64,000 nucleotides of DNA from Paraphysoderma sedebokerense. Lineage: Eukaryota; Blastocladiomycota; Physodermatomycetes; Physodermatales; Physodermataceae. Under the pieces are notes generated by a model, which ran no database searches, was not told where the DNA came from, and saw only the letters and a program-made list of their open reading frames with translations. A program made the translations under genes and the position numbers. The stretch lies in the NCBI GenBank assembly GCA_025602915.1, contig JAHLJZ010000047.1, forward strand, positions 111,927 to 175,926, written 5' to 3'. Positions 1 to 10,323 of the stretch are shown one piece after another. Within the stretch, counting starts at the first letter, position 1. Each line of letters opens with the position of its first letter.

Positions 1-340
1 AATTGTGCATAACAACATGATTTCACTTGATTATTTTTTGAAATACGCCTGTCTTATCTATTGAATTCAGCTTACGGCCGGAAATGGAGTCAGTCTATGA
101 ATGAACTTAAATAATACCCCGGATACGTCATTCAACATGCTGCCCCGATATTGAATAGACAATTGTCGCAGGTATAAGTCATAATAAAGAAATGCATAAC
201 TTATTTAAACACTGTGCTCAATATTCCATTAGAAATGGCTTATTTCCTCAATAGGATATAATTGGTGTGTTCAAACGACAAGCTTGATTGGTAAACTTTC
301 CGTTGCATATACATCTAACACGGAGCGACTAGGCGTGGGC

Positions 341-347
341 TATAAAT
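341..347 (+). promoter_or_regulatory. TATA box of eight-cysteine gene 1
   Basis: TATAAAT lies 72 nt before the ATG at 413. Similar TATA-like boxes precede the other cluster members. The rest of 1-412 shows no gene I can support. Confidence 0.45.
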
Positions 348-412
348 CCTGGGCCCAGTATGCAACTACAGGATTAGACAACGAAATTACAAACAGTTCC
401 TCAGCGTCAATA

Positions 413-985
413 ATGAGAAAGTTTGCCATCACATCACTCCTCGTTTTCTTCGCCGCCATAGTTTTTTCCGACTCCACAATAATGGCTGCAGATGTCGGCT
501 GTATCTGCAGTCAAGTCGAACAGCAGAACCTCTGCTTCTGTGGACCTGAAGGTGAAAAAATAAACAGCTGTATTAAACCTATCGCTCCGAATTGGCCTTT
601 TGAGGAAAAGCCGAATTCCGCCAACACAAACTGCCCAAATCCGGTTGAAGATCCAACCGGATTTAGCTCATGTATCGCCGCTAAAGCTCCGAAGCCACTG
701 AGTAATGCCAATCAAATCTTCGAAACGTGTAGAACTCAAACTAAAGCTGTACCGCAAAATGGGCGGCCATCGAACGATCCCAACAATAATGGAAATATCT
801 CAAATGTTGGTAATAACAACGGGCGCACGACTGTATCTTCCGGGACCGCGGCAACGACTCCGACCCCTGTTAATGATGGAAGCAAAGCTGGTAATCAGAA
901 AACCTCCGGGGGCTTCACGAATGCAAATACTATGATGCCGCTTGGCATTGTCGGAGTCGCTGCTATCGCCGTCATCGTGTTGTAG
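413..985 (+). CDS. Secreted eight-cysteine protein 1, likely GPI-anchored
   Basis: A 190-aa protein. The ATG at 413 starts a classic signal peptide (about residues 1-24, MRKFAITSLLVFFAAIVF core); the open frame extends upstream without another ATG, so 413 is the natural start. The mature part has eight cysteines: CIC, CFCG, C, an APNWPF block, NCPNP with a following C, and a final C. A long Asn/Gly/Thr/Ser-rich tail follows, and the last 17 residues are hydrophobic, as in GPI-anchor signals. Four paralogues lie within 11 kb on the same strand. No intron is evident. I recognise no named family; it is not CFEM by cysteine pattern. Function is unknown; a wall or surface role is only inferred. 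Confidence 0.85.
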   Translation: MRKFAITSLLVFFAAIVFSDSTIMAADVGCICSQVEQQNLCFCGPEGEKINSCIKPIAPNWPFEEKPNSANTNCPNPVEDPTGFSSCIAAKAPKPLSNANQIFETCRTQTKAVPQNGRPSNDPNNNGNISNVGNNNGRTTVSSGTAATTPTPVNDGSKAGNQKTSGGFTNANTMMPLGIVGVAAIAVIVL

Positions 986-1724
986 AAGTATTGATCAGTG
1001 GAACCAGTTTTTTTGTAGAAAGTATATAGTTCTGAATTTTGAAACATTTTCAAAGCTGTGCCGCGTACTTCGGGTATCGGAAGATTATGTAATATTTTAT
1101 ATTTTAACACATACATTCGTAAATTTTGTACCGTTTTTCTGTAGCAATCATGATTCATTGAGATATCTGTCTGATAGTTAGTGGAAGAATGTATATCTGC
1201 GTTAGAAACTTAAATAATAGGTTGCAAACATACCAACTGCAGGTGAATGGATTGGGTCGATCATACCAGCAACCTATATATGGGATAAGTACCGGACATT
1301 ACACATTGCATTTAGGTCCCTATGTTGCAGCTGCTAAATGCTGTTTTGGGACTGTCACTAATGAAGAACACCAATATGCAGTGATTGATAGCTCTTATTT
1401 ATTAGAAAACTCTTAACAACCTTATTAAAGCGATCTGTACCCAGATAACAATCTGTAAATTTGTACTTGTTTTCTATAAATCGCTATCTTCAAAAGTTTC
1501 AGTAGTTTCATTGGCCAAATAGATGTGTGTACACTAGATTTCAGCGCAATTGGGCGAGATTTCAGGCTATCCAGCTTATTTTCGTCGGTCGCAAGCGGAG
1601 CTGACCGAATTGAGGCTTTCGCTAAACCAAAGCGCAGCTTAAGCTTTCATTAAATGCTGCGCAATTAGGGCGATCTGGCAACATATATACTCCTAGTTAT
1701 TCGACATTTTTATTTTCGGTCGCA
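986..1724. other. Intergenic region between cluster genes 1 and 2
   Basis: AT-rich spacer. It holds only short open frames without homology to the cluster. An imperfect direct repeat (GCGCAATTGGGCGA near 1544 and GCGCAATTAGGGCGA near 1659) lies upstream of gene 2 and could be a promoter element or chance. TATATA at 1684-1689 is about 36 nt before the next ATG. Confidence 0.4.
1684..1689 (+). promoter_or_regulatory. Possible TATA box of eight-cysteine gene 2
   Basis: A TATATA run lies within 45 nt of the ATG at 1725. The short distance would leave a very short 5' leader, so this assignment is tentative. Confidence 0.3.
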
Positions 1725-2222
1725 ATGAAATTCGGATTTGTTCTATTTCCTCTTTTGGCGCTGTTCTTTGTTTCAGGAATGGCAGCAGACTGTAACTGTC
1801 CTGGAAATTGGGTAGTTGACAACAAATGCTATTGCGGAATAGAGGCTGAAAAGATAGAAAAATGTGTTCGTTCTGCGGCTCCAAATTGGCCCTTCTCTGG
1901 CGATAAAAGAACAGAACCTCCTTCTTCGACTTCAAACTGCCCAGATCCTGTACAAGATCCAGTAGCCTTCGCCGCCTGCGTCACCAACAACGTGAACGAC
2001 AAAATAGTAAAACCTCTTACTGGGGCGGGCGATATCCCTAGAAGCTGTATCTCTTCGACAAATGCGGCTCCAGCGGATCCTATGGCTGCAATCCCTGGGG
2101 TTAGTAGAGGGCCGGGAAGCCCGCAATTTACAAGGAACGGAGGAGAGAGGAATACTGCATTGATGTTTTCTGGAATTGCTATTTCATTGACAATTCGATT
2201 TGTAACATATATCTTATTTTGA
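1725..2222 (+). CDS. Secreted eight-cysteine protein 2, likely GPI-anchored
   Basis: A 165-aa paralogue of the 413-985 gene. It has a signal peptide (about residues 1-20), then CNCP, CYCG with EAEKIEKC, an APNWPF block, NCPDPVQDPVAFAAC and a last C: all eight module cysteines. The last 20 residues are hydrophobic after an NGG stretch, again like a GPI signal, though charged and polar residues interrupt it. The frame is uninterrupted and no intron is needed. The minus-strand open frames over it are shadows. Function unknown. Confidence 0.85.
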   Translation: MKFGFVLFPLLALFFVSGMAADCNCPGNWVVDNKCYCGIEAEKIEKCVRSAAPNWPFSGDKRTEPPSSTSNCPDPVQDPVAFAACVTNNVNDKIVKPLTGAGDIPRSCISSTNAAPADPMAAIPGVSRGPGSPQFTRNGGERNTALMFSGIAISLTIRFVTYILF

Positions 2223-2635
2223 GTATAAGCTGTGTGGGAATTAGCATAATCATTTGATAGAATATAAACTGCATGAGGAAGATGATTACTATTACTTCGA
2301 CAATAAATTCTTGCATAAGGCATGTAGATTTCAAGAGTACCGATCTGATATCAGTACGCAAAATGAATATTCATTTAATTGTAGCACGGGCTGAGGTCTT
2401 AATGATTTCGGACATAGGATTGAGGTAACACTATCAGTGAGTATTGAACAGTGTGAACACTGACAACAGACAAAGTGACCAGTCTAAATGCGGATTGTTC
2501 ACTTATGTCACCCGAATTGGTCCCGTCCCTCACTCGGAGTCGAAAATTCGAGATGCCTCTGTAACGCTTCAGTCAGACCCTTAATGTCAAGGAATATATA
2601 ATCCTCGCCTTCATTTTTAGAGTTATAGTTCCTAG
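2223..2635. other. Intergenic region before the Patched-related gene
   Basis: No gene seen. It contains a perfect inverted repeat CAGTGTGAACACTG at 2449-2462, which could be a dimer-binding site or chance. Confidence 0.35.
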
Positions 2636-5600
2636 ATGTCGCCATGTACGGGAAAACGGTATAATTATTCGGGTTTGAGTAAACTTGCTCAGTGTCGCGG
2701 TTTCTTGTCCAACTTCCTCGTCCGTCAAAATGTGGCCGTAGCTACCTTTGTTGCTCGATATCCTTATTTCATCACATTCTTCGGTATTCTTCTTGCGCTC
2801 ATCGGCTGTATCGGATTGAAGGACATCTATTTAGATACAGATATCACGCAATTATTCAGTTCGCGATCGAACGATATTGGGAGAAATGCAAAACTGCACA
2901 ATGAGATATTTGGAGGGTAGCTTATTTTCAATTATACAAATTAAAAGATATAATATGTTGATATAAACTTGGTATTCTAGGCAACGTATCGTAACATTCA
3001 TCTATGAACCATCGTCAGTGGCGGGTGACATGAACGTATTGCAACCGAAGTATCTCAACGACTACTGGGATTTAGAGAATCAAGTGATGAGCCTTAAAAC
3101 AAAAGTAGGAAATCAGTCTTACGAATTATCTGACCTCTGTTATAAGCTGGTGGCGGAAGATAAAACCATGAAATGTTTTTACTCAAGGTTGATTATTATT
3201 TTGACTGTAGCGGCCTCAGAACGCTATCATGAAATTTGGCAGTTCAACTTATCTATCTTTTCTTGTAGTATTACGCAGTTTTGGCCAGCCAAGCAAGTAA
3301 TGTTGGATGACAACCGGCGATTATCAACCCTTGGAACGTACTCCAAAGGTTTTTGCGGCATGGTTTTGGATGCTACTTCGATGATTGGGGGAATGGACAC
3401 TGTCCCAATTGGTAATGCCGGATCATACACTATAAGAGGCGGGAAAAGTTTACGATTTATGCTGCTCATGAACGCAAAAGCAAGCTCGGAAGCAGTGAAT
3501 GCATGGGAGCGAGAATTTGCGAAACTCGTTAATGAATACAGCAGCAGCAATAAGCTGGGACGCGTTTGGTGGTTGACCCAGGCAAGTGGAAGGAGTTCCC
3601 TCGAAATTCCGAATGCGTGTTCTCTCAGGTCTCGCTCATGCTGAACTGCATCTTTGTCCGTTACAGGAAGCACCCGTACAATCTGCCATAGAGACATACT
3701 CAACGATAGGACTCATTTTCGGACTGTCTTTCGCCCTGTCATTTGCAATTGTCGCTGTCGTCTCCTACTCGTCGCAGAGAAATGACTCGAAAATTGCTAT
3801 TGGAATATATGGCCTCTTCATTTCCATTCTCGCTTCTTGCTGCGGCATCGGAATAACCGCTTGGTCCGGTATCACATTAAATCCGCTAGCTATTCAAATC
3901 CTTCCGTTCTTTGTAGTGGGAATCGCGATGGACACTATGTTTATACTGAGTGCTAGTTTTTCGCAATTCGAAGTAAGGAATCAACGCATCGAACTGTTCA
4001 CTGAACACATTACTCATAAAATATTACTATTTTAGGGAACCTCGGAACAAAAGCTTCAACGAACAATGGCCACTTCTGGAACAAACATTGTAATCTCCAG
4101 CTTTATCATGACAATCGCGAATTTTCTGTGCACAATCGTCGACATAAACCTAGTGAGGGATTTGTCTATGCAGGTTCGGGGTGATTTATCGTTAAGTGCT
4201 TTATGTGATCACACTTACCAATTGGTTTTTCATTCTCATGCTTCAGCTGGGCACTATTCTTATCGCCAACTGTTTCCTACAGATGACTGTCTATGCGGCT
4301 GGATTAGTTCTGAATGATAGGGCTGTTCGATCCGTCCCGGCTACAGAAGTATGAAATTATGTGTAACAACTTAATTACTGTTTGTCTGACTGACCTCTCC
4401 CAGACCCCAGCCGACGAGAATTCAGCGAAGCCGAAGGACCGATTCAGTCGAGTTAAGTATGCGTGGTATCGATATCACGCATGGCTAGCTCAGATTCCAT
4501 CCGAGCACCGCATAAAACGTAGAATGGTCCGTATTTTGACATGACGCTCCAAATTATCTACAATTTTTCAACCAAACTCTTACCTCGTGCAGATGATCGT
4601 CTTTGGGTTTATCGCAATTTTACCGATGATTGGAATTCCTTTTAATGTCTTTTCGATCGACACTTTGGACGTTATCTCGCCAAAGACCAACGTGGGGCAA
4701 TTCTTGAGTCTAATGTCAACTGTAAGTGACAGTATCAATTAGTATTGGTTTATGATAAAAGCTAATTTTGGTGATTTAGCAATACAATGTGTCCGATCCA
4801 TTCTTCATAACTCTAAATCATACCAATCAGGATTTCACTGTTTCGCGTCAGGCTGCCCTCACCAAGCTTTATACCGATTTGCGGTCTTCTCCATATCTGA
4901 CAAGCCAACTGTTATCCTGGTTCGAAAATTTGCGATTATGGACTGCTTTTGTTTCGCCTTATGCCTCAACATTTCTTGAAGACAAATCAACCTTTCGCAA
5001 CGAGACAATAATGTTAGACTTGGCGCGTACATTTCTAAACGATACGGCTAACAATGGAATCTGTCAAAAAGGAGATGTGATTTTTGACGTTGACGGAAAG
5101 ATTAAGTTCTCGCGCTTTATGGGGTATCTGAAAAAGCAAAAGCACGTTTCCGCATATTGGGATGCGTTAACTGATATCACAAGAATAATCGAATCCTCTC
5201 AGGTCACAGGAACGGTGAGTTAAAGGTTGCAATATGAATTTCAATATTATTTGAATCTGACGTACGATGATTTACAGCCATCTAGCATATTTGATTCATT
5301 TTTTGTGCAATTTGATCACCTACTCATCAAATTTCTGCTAATTGTCGGCCTCTTTCTCAGTAAGTACTGTTTCTTTTGTACCTCTTCAATCTGAGCCCAG
5401 CTAAAAAAATATGTTACAGTCACTACAGCAGCCACCATTTATTTGTTTCTATCTTCAATGATGCCATTGGTAGCCGTCCTCATTACGATCATTCTCATCA
5501 CCACCACATTATTCGGCCTCTTCCCTTTGTTTTCTCTGCAAATAAACGGAGTGTCCGTGATGAATAGTGTCATCGCTATTGGATTAGCAGTCGATTATCT

Positions 5601-5940
5601 CGTCAATATTCTTGGCTGTTATAAACCTGCTTTACTTAAATCGAACTCACAAACTCGGCCAATTCGAGCAGCTAATGCCGCGCAGACAAATCTGAGGTTA
5701 ACCATGGAGAGTTTAACGAAGTCTACAATTTGCAGTTTATTTTCATTAGCAGTATTGGCGTTTGCGGAGGCGCCGTTGGTAAAGAAATATTTTTGCGGGA
5801 TGTATGTCCTGATGTTGGTAATAATTTACGTCTACAGCTTATTCATCTTTCCAACATTGCTGGGGATGTTGAGCGGTTTTAGTGATCCAAAAAGCAATGA
5901 CAGCGGTCCGGAAGGCGACACAGGCTATATAGATCAATAA
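2636..5940 (+). CDS. Patched/Dispatched-type RND membrane protein with sterol-sensing domain
   Basis: A multi-exon gene of roughly ten exons. Exon 1 (2636-2916) has a first membrane helix after about 40 residues, then a large extracellular loop. The exon at about 3660-3972 encodes several helices of a sterol-sensing domain, including IQILPFFVVGIAMDTMFIL. The second half repeats the layout: a helix near 4590, a second external loop (4780-5215), and helices with GLAVDYLVN (near 5580), matching the GxxxD of RND transporters. Clear introns are 2917-2980 and 3973-4035; others are about 4348-4405, 4525-4592 and 4721-4779, plus two near 5215-5420. The order (TM1, loop, SSD, TM7, loop, GxxxD helices) fits Patched-related proteins better than NPC1, because no N-terminal cysteine-rich NPC domain is seen. 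It sits inside the eight-cysteine cluster but is unrelated to it. Probably moves sterols or other lipids by proton or sodium coupling (family knowledge). Exact exon ends near 3200-3660 are uncertain. Confidence 0.82.
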
Positions 5941-6263
5941 TTGTAACTGTCTTTCTTCATTGACGGCATTTAGAATATAGAAACTATATAATACACATTC
6001 GTTTGTCCCTCCTTAACGATACGATCTCTTCTTTGCAAAGAAGACAGTTGGCCATTAGATACGACGACTGTTGTCACCAACACCATCTTTGTTGACACTC
6101 CACTATACAGTAATTTTCGTGAATCAGTGGGAATTGTTGAAAAATAAATGCGGTGATGACAAATACAGGTGTCCATGAGTGTTATCATAGCATTTAACGA
6201 AACTCTTTCTTCCACATCTGGATGTTTGTGGCGTCTCGTCAAAATAATTTGGCCGTTCTTAGC

Positions 6264-7212
6264 TTACTGTAGTGTCGTTGGACGCCTTCGGCTATGAGAC
6301 GGTCTGCTTCGGCAGATTCTGGCGATATGTCCCATTTTTCCGCAAACATTGCATTGAATATTGCTCGGTAAGTGACATTGCTTACGATGATGACCGCTTT
6401 TGCCGCAGCGATAACATTTGAATTGAGTCCGCAAGGCAACTTCCAATATCAAGACTACAGGAGGAGTTTTTGCCACCCATTATTTCAACACCGGAGGGAA
6501 GAAATCGAGTTCTTCCGGCATGTAGTGCGGTTGGGTTGGTTGAAGGAAGAATGCCACGGCGGCCTGCCTCGTCTTCAAGCAATCCTTCTTTGACGTCAAA
6601 GTAAGTCTGATTATTAGATTTAGCTGTCCTTGCATATTGCTTGTACTTCTCTCTAAAGTATTGACCCAGGGATCGCCAGAGGTGCATTATCTTCAGATTA
6701 TCATCAATGCCGCCACCGTTTGCCTCTATTGTTTGGAAGCACTCCTCCAGTTGACCGAAATGTTCGACCAATGTGATATGTGGGTGATACAGAATGGTTG
6801 ATAAACGAATCATCGCTTCGAGCCAAAGCTCCCGACTCGAGGGTTTATATAAACTTTCTAACGTTTCTAGAGCTAGTTGTGGATCCGTGAGGCGTTCGAT
6901 TTGTAGCAATATATGCGGACTGACACTATATTCAATATAGGCCATGACACGGTCTCGTTTGATTAACAGATCGTCATCATCTGCGTCTGAACTAGCGGCG
7001 ATAGGATCTTGTTCCCTCTGATGACTGCGAGTTGCGGCTGTTGAGGAGGACTTTGAATGTAATATGTGGGCCAGGCCTTTCTGACGAAGAAAACAAATTA
7101 ATTCTTCTTTCCAAGGAATGTAATTGTCCAAGCCCCTTAATATCTGTACCATGGGTTTTTGCCGATTGAATGTTGATGGCGTCCGATGATGATTGATGAT
7201 ATCGACCAGCAA
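6264..7212 (-). pseudogene. Copia-type gag with two CCHC zinc knuckles, frameshifted
   Basis: The upstream frame (276 codons) has the layout of copia gag (UBN2-like): a start with LRGLDNYIPWKEELICFL, a helical core with LERLTDPQLALETLESLY-like spacing, and a poorly conserved end. Two CCHC knuckles (CYRCGKSGHHRKQC and CNVCGKMGHIARIC) follow in another frame, so the reading frame shifts near 6470. In intact elements knuckles and gag core are in one frame; here the break implies decay or an indel. Expression as a single protein is unlikely. Confidence 0.72.
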
Positions 7213-7276
7213 TGGTTGAGTTAGGAACAGCTGCCGCTTGATGTACTACTACTTTCCATAAAATCTGCCAACACCT

Positions 7277-7498
7277 TGTTTCTTCTGGAATTTATACTTT
7301 TGAAATATATAAATTATACAGCCATGAGAATATGTTTCTATCAGTTTCCATTTCGTTACAATGATGACATGAATACGCCATGAAGCGCAAACTGACGATT
7401 TCCGCCATCTGTTCACTATGTTCACCAGGTAAAAGTTGAGATTTGGACAATATTCAGAGCTTAGAAGAGCTTCTAAATATGTCGCATTCCTGCCAACA
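7277..7498 (-). repeat. Candidate copia LTR (222 bp, TGTT...AACA)
   Basis: On the minus strand the stretch begins TGTTGGCAGG and ends with GAAACA, giving the TGTT...AACA inverted ends typical of copia LTRs. It contains an AT-rich TATA-like stretch (near 7305-7320) and lies just upstream of gag. The motif TGTTGGCAG recurs directly after the LTR end. No partner LTR is seen on the other side, so the call rests on ends and position. Confidence 0.5.
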
Positions 7499-7875
7499 CT
7501 AAAAACTCATTAGGAATAAAATTGTTCCGTATAAAGACAGATTTCGCATCATGGTTAGTTTAAGCTTTTTTGTTCTAAGGTTTCAGCAATTGCGTTCGCA
7601 TTTGAAAGTTCCCGTTATGAAGCATTATACTTCCATGCTTGGCCTTTCGTTCTAATCCAGAACGCTGGTGGATTAAAGAATTGCGATATGCTTTTTTTAA
7701 CTTTTTACTGATGGAGAAACTGCTACCGAATACCTATATTTATTTTCGTCCTTGGCGGGGTGTCAGCAATGGATTTAACCTATCAAACAGGCTGTTCGGA
7801 GAAATTGTTACTACTCTTCGTCATTTTCATAAAAAGATATATGTCAAAAGTACATAAATACAAGAGTCTACCTTG

Positions 7876-7883
7876 TATAAAAA
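7876..7883 (+). promoter_or_regulatory. TATA box of eight-cysteine gene 3
   Basis: TATAAAAA starts 49 nt before the ATG at 7925. A CAATCAATCAAATAG stretch fills the leader. Nothing else is supported between 7499 and 7875. Confidence 0.5.
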
Positions 7884-7924
7884 TATACAAATTTACCACT
7901 TTCAATCAATCAAATAGAACAATC

Positions 7925-8332
7925 ATGACGAAATTCGCTCTTATCGCTGTCCTTGTTGTTTTCTCTACTGCTATTCTAAGCGACATCTTTGTATCCGCCA
8001 ATTGCATTTGTCCCAATGGTCGCACATGGGCTATAAATAATCAGTGTTTCTGTGGAGTTGAAGCCGATAAAATTGAGAACTGCGTTCGAGGTATTGCTCC
8101 CAACTGGCCGTTCGCTGGTGAAAAATCATCAGGAAATGATATACCCAAGCAATTGGACAATCCTGACAGAATTGCTGAAAATTGTGCCTCTCGAAGCAGA
8201 GCCCAATCTGGTAACGGTAATGCACAGAATGGAAATAGTGGGAGCGGGAAAAAACCAAGTAAAAATGTTACAGGCAATGGCAGAGGAAGTGGCAGCGCGA
8301 AACCTGGGGCCAGTGGTGGAAAAAAACCTTAA
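7925..8332 (+). CDS. Secreted cysteine-rich protein 3 (short module)
   Basis: A 135-aa paralogue. The ATG at 7925 starts a signal peptide (to about residue 26, FVSA before NC). The module has CICP, CFCG with EADKIENC, APNWPF, and the final C (AENCAS), but the NCPDP...C segment with two cysteines is missing, leaving six. The C-terminal 55 residues are Gly/Asn/Ser/Lys-rich and lack a hydrophobic end, so this member is predicted to be freely secreted. The frame also runs upstream of the ATG, but those codons lack a signal peptide and overlap the TATA box. Function unknown. Confidence 0.83.
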   Translation: MTKFALIAVLVVFSTAILSDIFVSANCICPNGRTWAINNQCFCGVEADKIENCVRGIAPNWPFAGEKSSGNDIPKQLDNPDRIAENCASRSRAQSGNGNAQNGNSGSGKKPSKNVTGNGRGSGSAKPGASGGKKP

Positions 8333-9286
8333 TTAATGATTATGCTATTCTACATTTTACGAGTCCCTTGTAATGAAATCCGATGGAGAACCTAGCGGCA
8401 GTAATCGCGACCTGTATTATATAATTGGGATCATGTTAGTGTAAAACCATTGTCATGTTTATCTGTGCATTTATTATATTAAACAAAGATTAGTCTCTTC
8501 AAATCAATACAAGTGCGTCCTTTTAGTCTATTATTGCCAAGGTAGAAAAGCCTCAGATATGCTGAAACCACTGAATGACGCTGCTGGAGTTGTTCAAGAT
8601 CGGATATTTCAACTTGAGAACACACAATGGAATGACGAGAATATGTAAGCGGGCCGAAGAAGACAATTTTTAAAGCAAAGGAAGTGAGAATGAAAACTTA
8701 AACTTAGATGGATTAGTGTTGTTCTATTAAAACTGAAGTCATGCGACAATCTACAACAGTTATTCCCGCGCAACAAGGTGTAATGAATACTTAAGTCAAG
8801 CTGCACCAAACTCTGTTCCTGATATCGGCTTTGTAAATTTTATAAATTAGTATTTCAACATCAGCATTGGCCAGGTCAATAAGAACAATTGAGCAGAAAC
8901 AAGTTACCAGTCAATTTAAGCTTTCCGTTCATATGTGGCTATTTCATCAGCAGTTGCGCTGGTCGCAGTCACCATTTGGCTTTTGACGCAGTATATTACA
9001 TAATCGGCCTTGGCTTGTAATTATACCCTTTAATACAATTTGGTGGCTTCTCACGCTTTGAGCATGCTTTTGAGAACTTTTTTTTGATGCAATATGAAGA
9101 AAATGCACATTTATTCAGCCACGTCTTTGTCGGACGTCTGGTACAAGATTAACGTATAAAACAAGCAGTTCGGCAAAATAGCTAGCAGCACATCCATTAA
9201 ACACTAAAAATAAAATTTTGAACTATATAAAGTAGCGGATCCCCAACGCAGTTCTATAATTATCTACTTTCAACCAATACCACACA
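8333..9286. other. Intergenic region between cluster genes 3 and 4
   Basis: About 950 bp, AT-rich. No homology to the cysteine module or other gene was seen; the small open frames are short and unstructured. A TATATAAA box at 9224-9231 belongs to the next gene. Confidence 0.4.
9224..9231 (+). promoter_or_regulatory. TATA box of eight-cysteine gene 4
   Basis: TATATAAA lies 63 nt upstream of the ATG at 9287; it is the best match to consensus in the cluster. Confidence 0.5.
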
Positions 9287-10323
9287 ATGACCAAACTGGT
9301 TATTACAACACTACTCGTTCTTTTCTCTGCTGCAATCATCGGGGTCTCAGCGAACTGCAACTGTCCAAGCGGAGTCCAACCGCTTTTGGCTGTCGCCAAC
9401 GATCTATGTCTGTGCGGAGCAGAGGCGGAAAGAGTTTTACAATGTGCTAAATCTGTTGCTCCTGTAATGAGCCGAGTAGGATTTTAGGCGGAAACCACGG
9501 AAACAGGAATGTATTTGAACAAAATACAAGATAACTCGACGACCAATTAAGCTAAGACCCAAATCGGCTGTCCTTTGATTCTGAGTGGTAGAAATCTGAA
9601 ATATTACATGTATCACATCAAATTAGTATCAATGAACGCTTGTTGATGTGCGATACGAAGGGCTGGCGTAACAATAAGAAACCACATATTATTTTTACGC
9701 CCGCTCCTGGCTGGCCCACAAGCCTGAGTACAGAAGAAGGCAACAAAATCGCTCGCGACTGCGCATCTAAAAATAAAGCGTCCCCTCCAAGTGGGAACCG
9801 AAATGACAAAAATGGAACCAAAAAAGAAGGTGGAGGTGGAGGTGGAAAGGCTGGTGGAAGTCAAGGTGGAAATGGTTGCGGAGACCTCGATGGAAATCCA
9901 AGTGGAAATCCAAGCGGAAATCCAGGTGGGAACTTGGGTCGAACCGCAAGCAAAATCCCTGGCGGAAGCGGAAACAGAACCGGAATGGGAAATGGAAAGA
10001 ACAACACAGGCAATGGTAGTGGAAACACCGGCTCCATCAAAACTTCACCGGGGAATTGTTTCTGCCAGGACGGTAAAACATGGAGTGTGAATGGCCAATG
10101 TTTCTGCGGTGCGGAGTACGAAAAGATGCAACAATGCGTTCGATCAATCGCTCCGAATTATCCTTTTGAACCATCCAAAGGAGGCGATCCGTCGAATTGT
10201 CCTGACCCGGATCAAGATCAGGTCGGCTTCGACAAATGTATCGAAAGTGGTATGCCAAAAGAACTCAAGGATAAGAGTGAGATCGAGCAAAAGTGCGCAT
10301 CTCATGTTAAAGGCGGTAAATGA
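9287..10323 (+). CDS. Secreted two-module cysteine-rich protein 4
   Basis: The ATG at 9287 starts a signal peptide followed by a first module (CNCP, CLCG with EAERVLQC, VAP). This frame stops at 9487. A second frame (from about 9679) carries the end of a module (GWPTSL...ARDCAS), a Gly/Asn-rich linker, and a full second module (CFC, CFCG with EYEKMQQC, APNYPF, NCPDP...C, KCASH). A phase-0 intron from GT at 9464 to AG at 9678 joins both and keeps the frame; 9660 is an alternative acceptor. At 215 nt it is longer than most introns here, so an inactivated first half is possible. If spliced, it is the only two-module member. Gly/Asn linker DNA holds 12-bp repeats. No C-terminal hydrophobic tail. 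Confidence 0.65.
9891..9926 (+). repeat. 12-bp tandem repeat (GGAAATCCAAGT x3) in the linker
   Basis: Three near-identical 12-bp units encode GNPS/GNPG tetrapeptides. Just before it, GGTGGA hexamers (about 9833-9850) encode polyglycine. Such coding repeats change copy number easily. Confidence 0.75.

Larger units (their letters stand above)
5970..7498 (-). mobile_element. Broken Ty1/copia retrotransposon (5' LTR, gag, no pol)
   Basis: Reading on the minus strand: a candidate 222-bp LTR (7277-7498) comes first, then a gag-like frame (7212-6382), then two zinc knuckles in a shifted frame (about 6420-6320), then a short open frame (6242-5970) that may be the start of the protease region. No integrase, reverse transcriptase or second LTR follows, since the Patched-related gene ends at 5940. 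The copy is thus truncated and not autonomous. Confidence 0.7.

Noticed and set aside
413-985. CFEM domain for the cysteine-rich family
   Set aside because: Eight cysteines are present, but CxC/CxCG spacing does not match CFEM.
1189-1416. 75-codon open frame between cluster genes 1 and 2
   Set aside because: No signal peptide, no module cysteine pattern, no TATA at suitable distance.
1829-2323. 164-codon minus-strand frame over gene 2
   Set aside because: Antisense shadow of the well-supported plus-strand gene.
2449-2462. Inverted repeat as a definite operator
   Set aside because: A single 14-nt palindrome is expected by chance at this scale.
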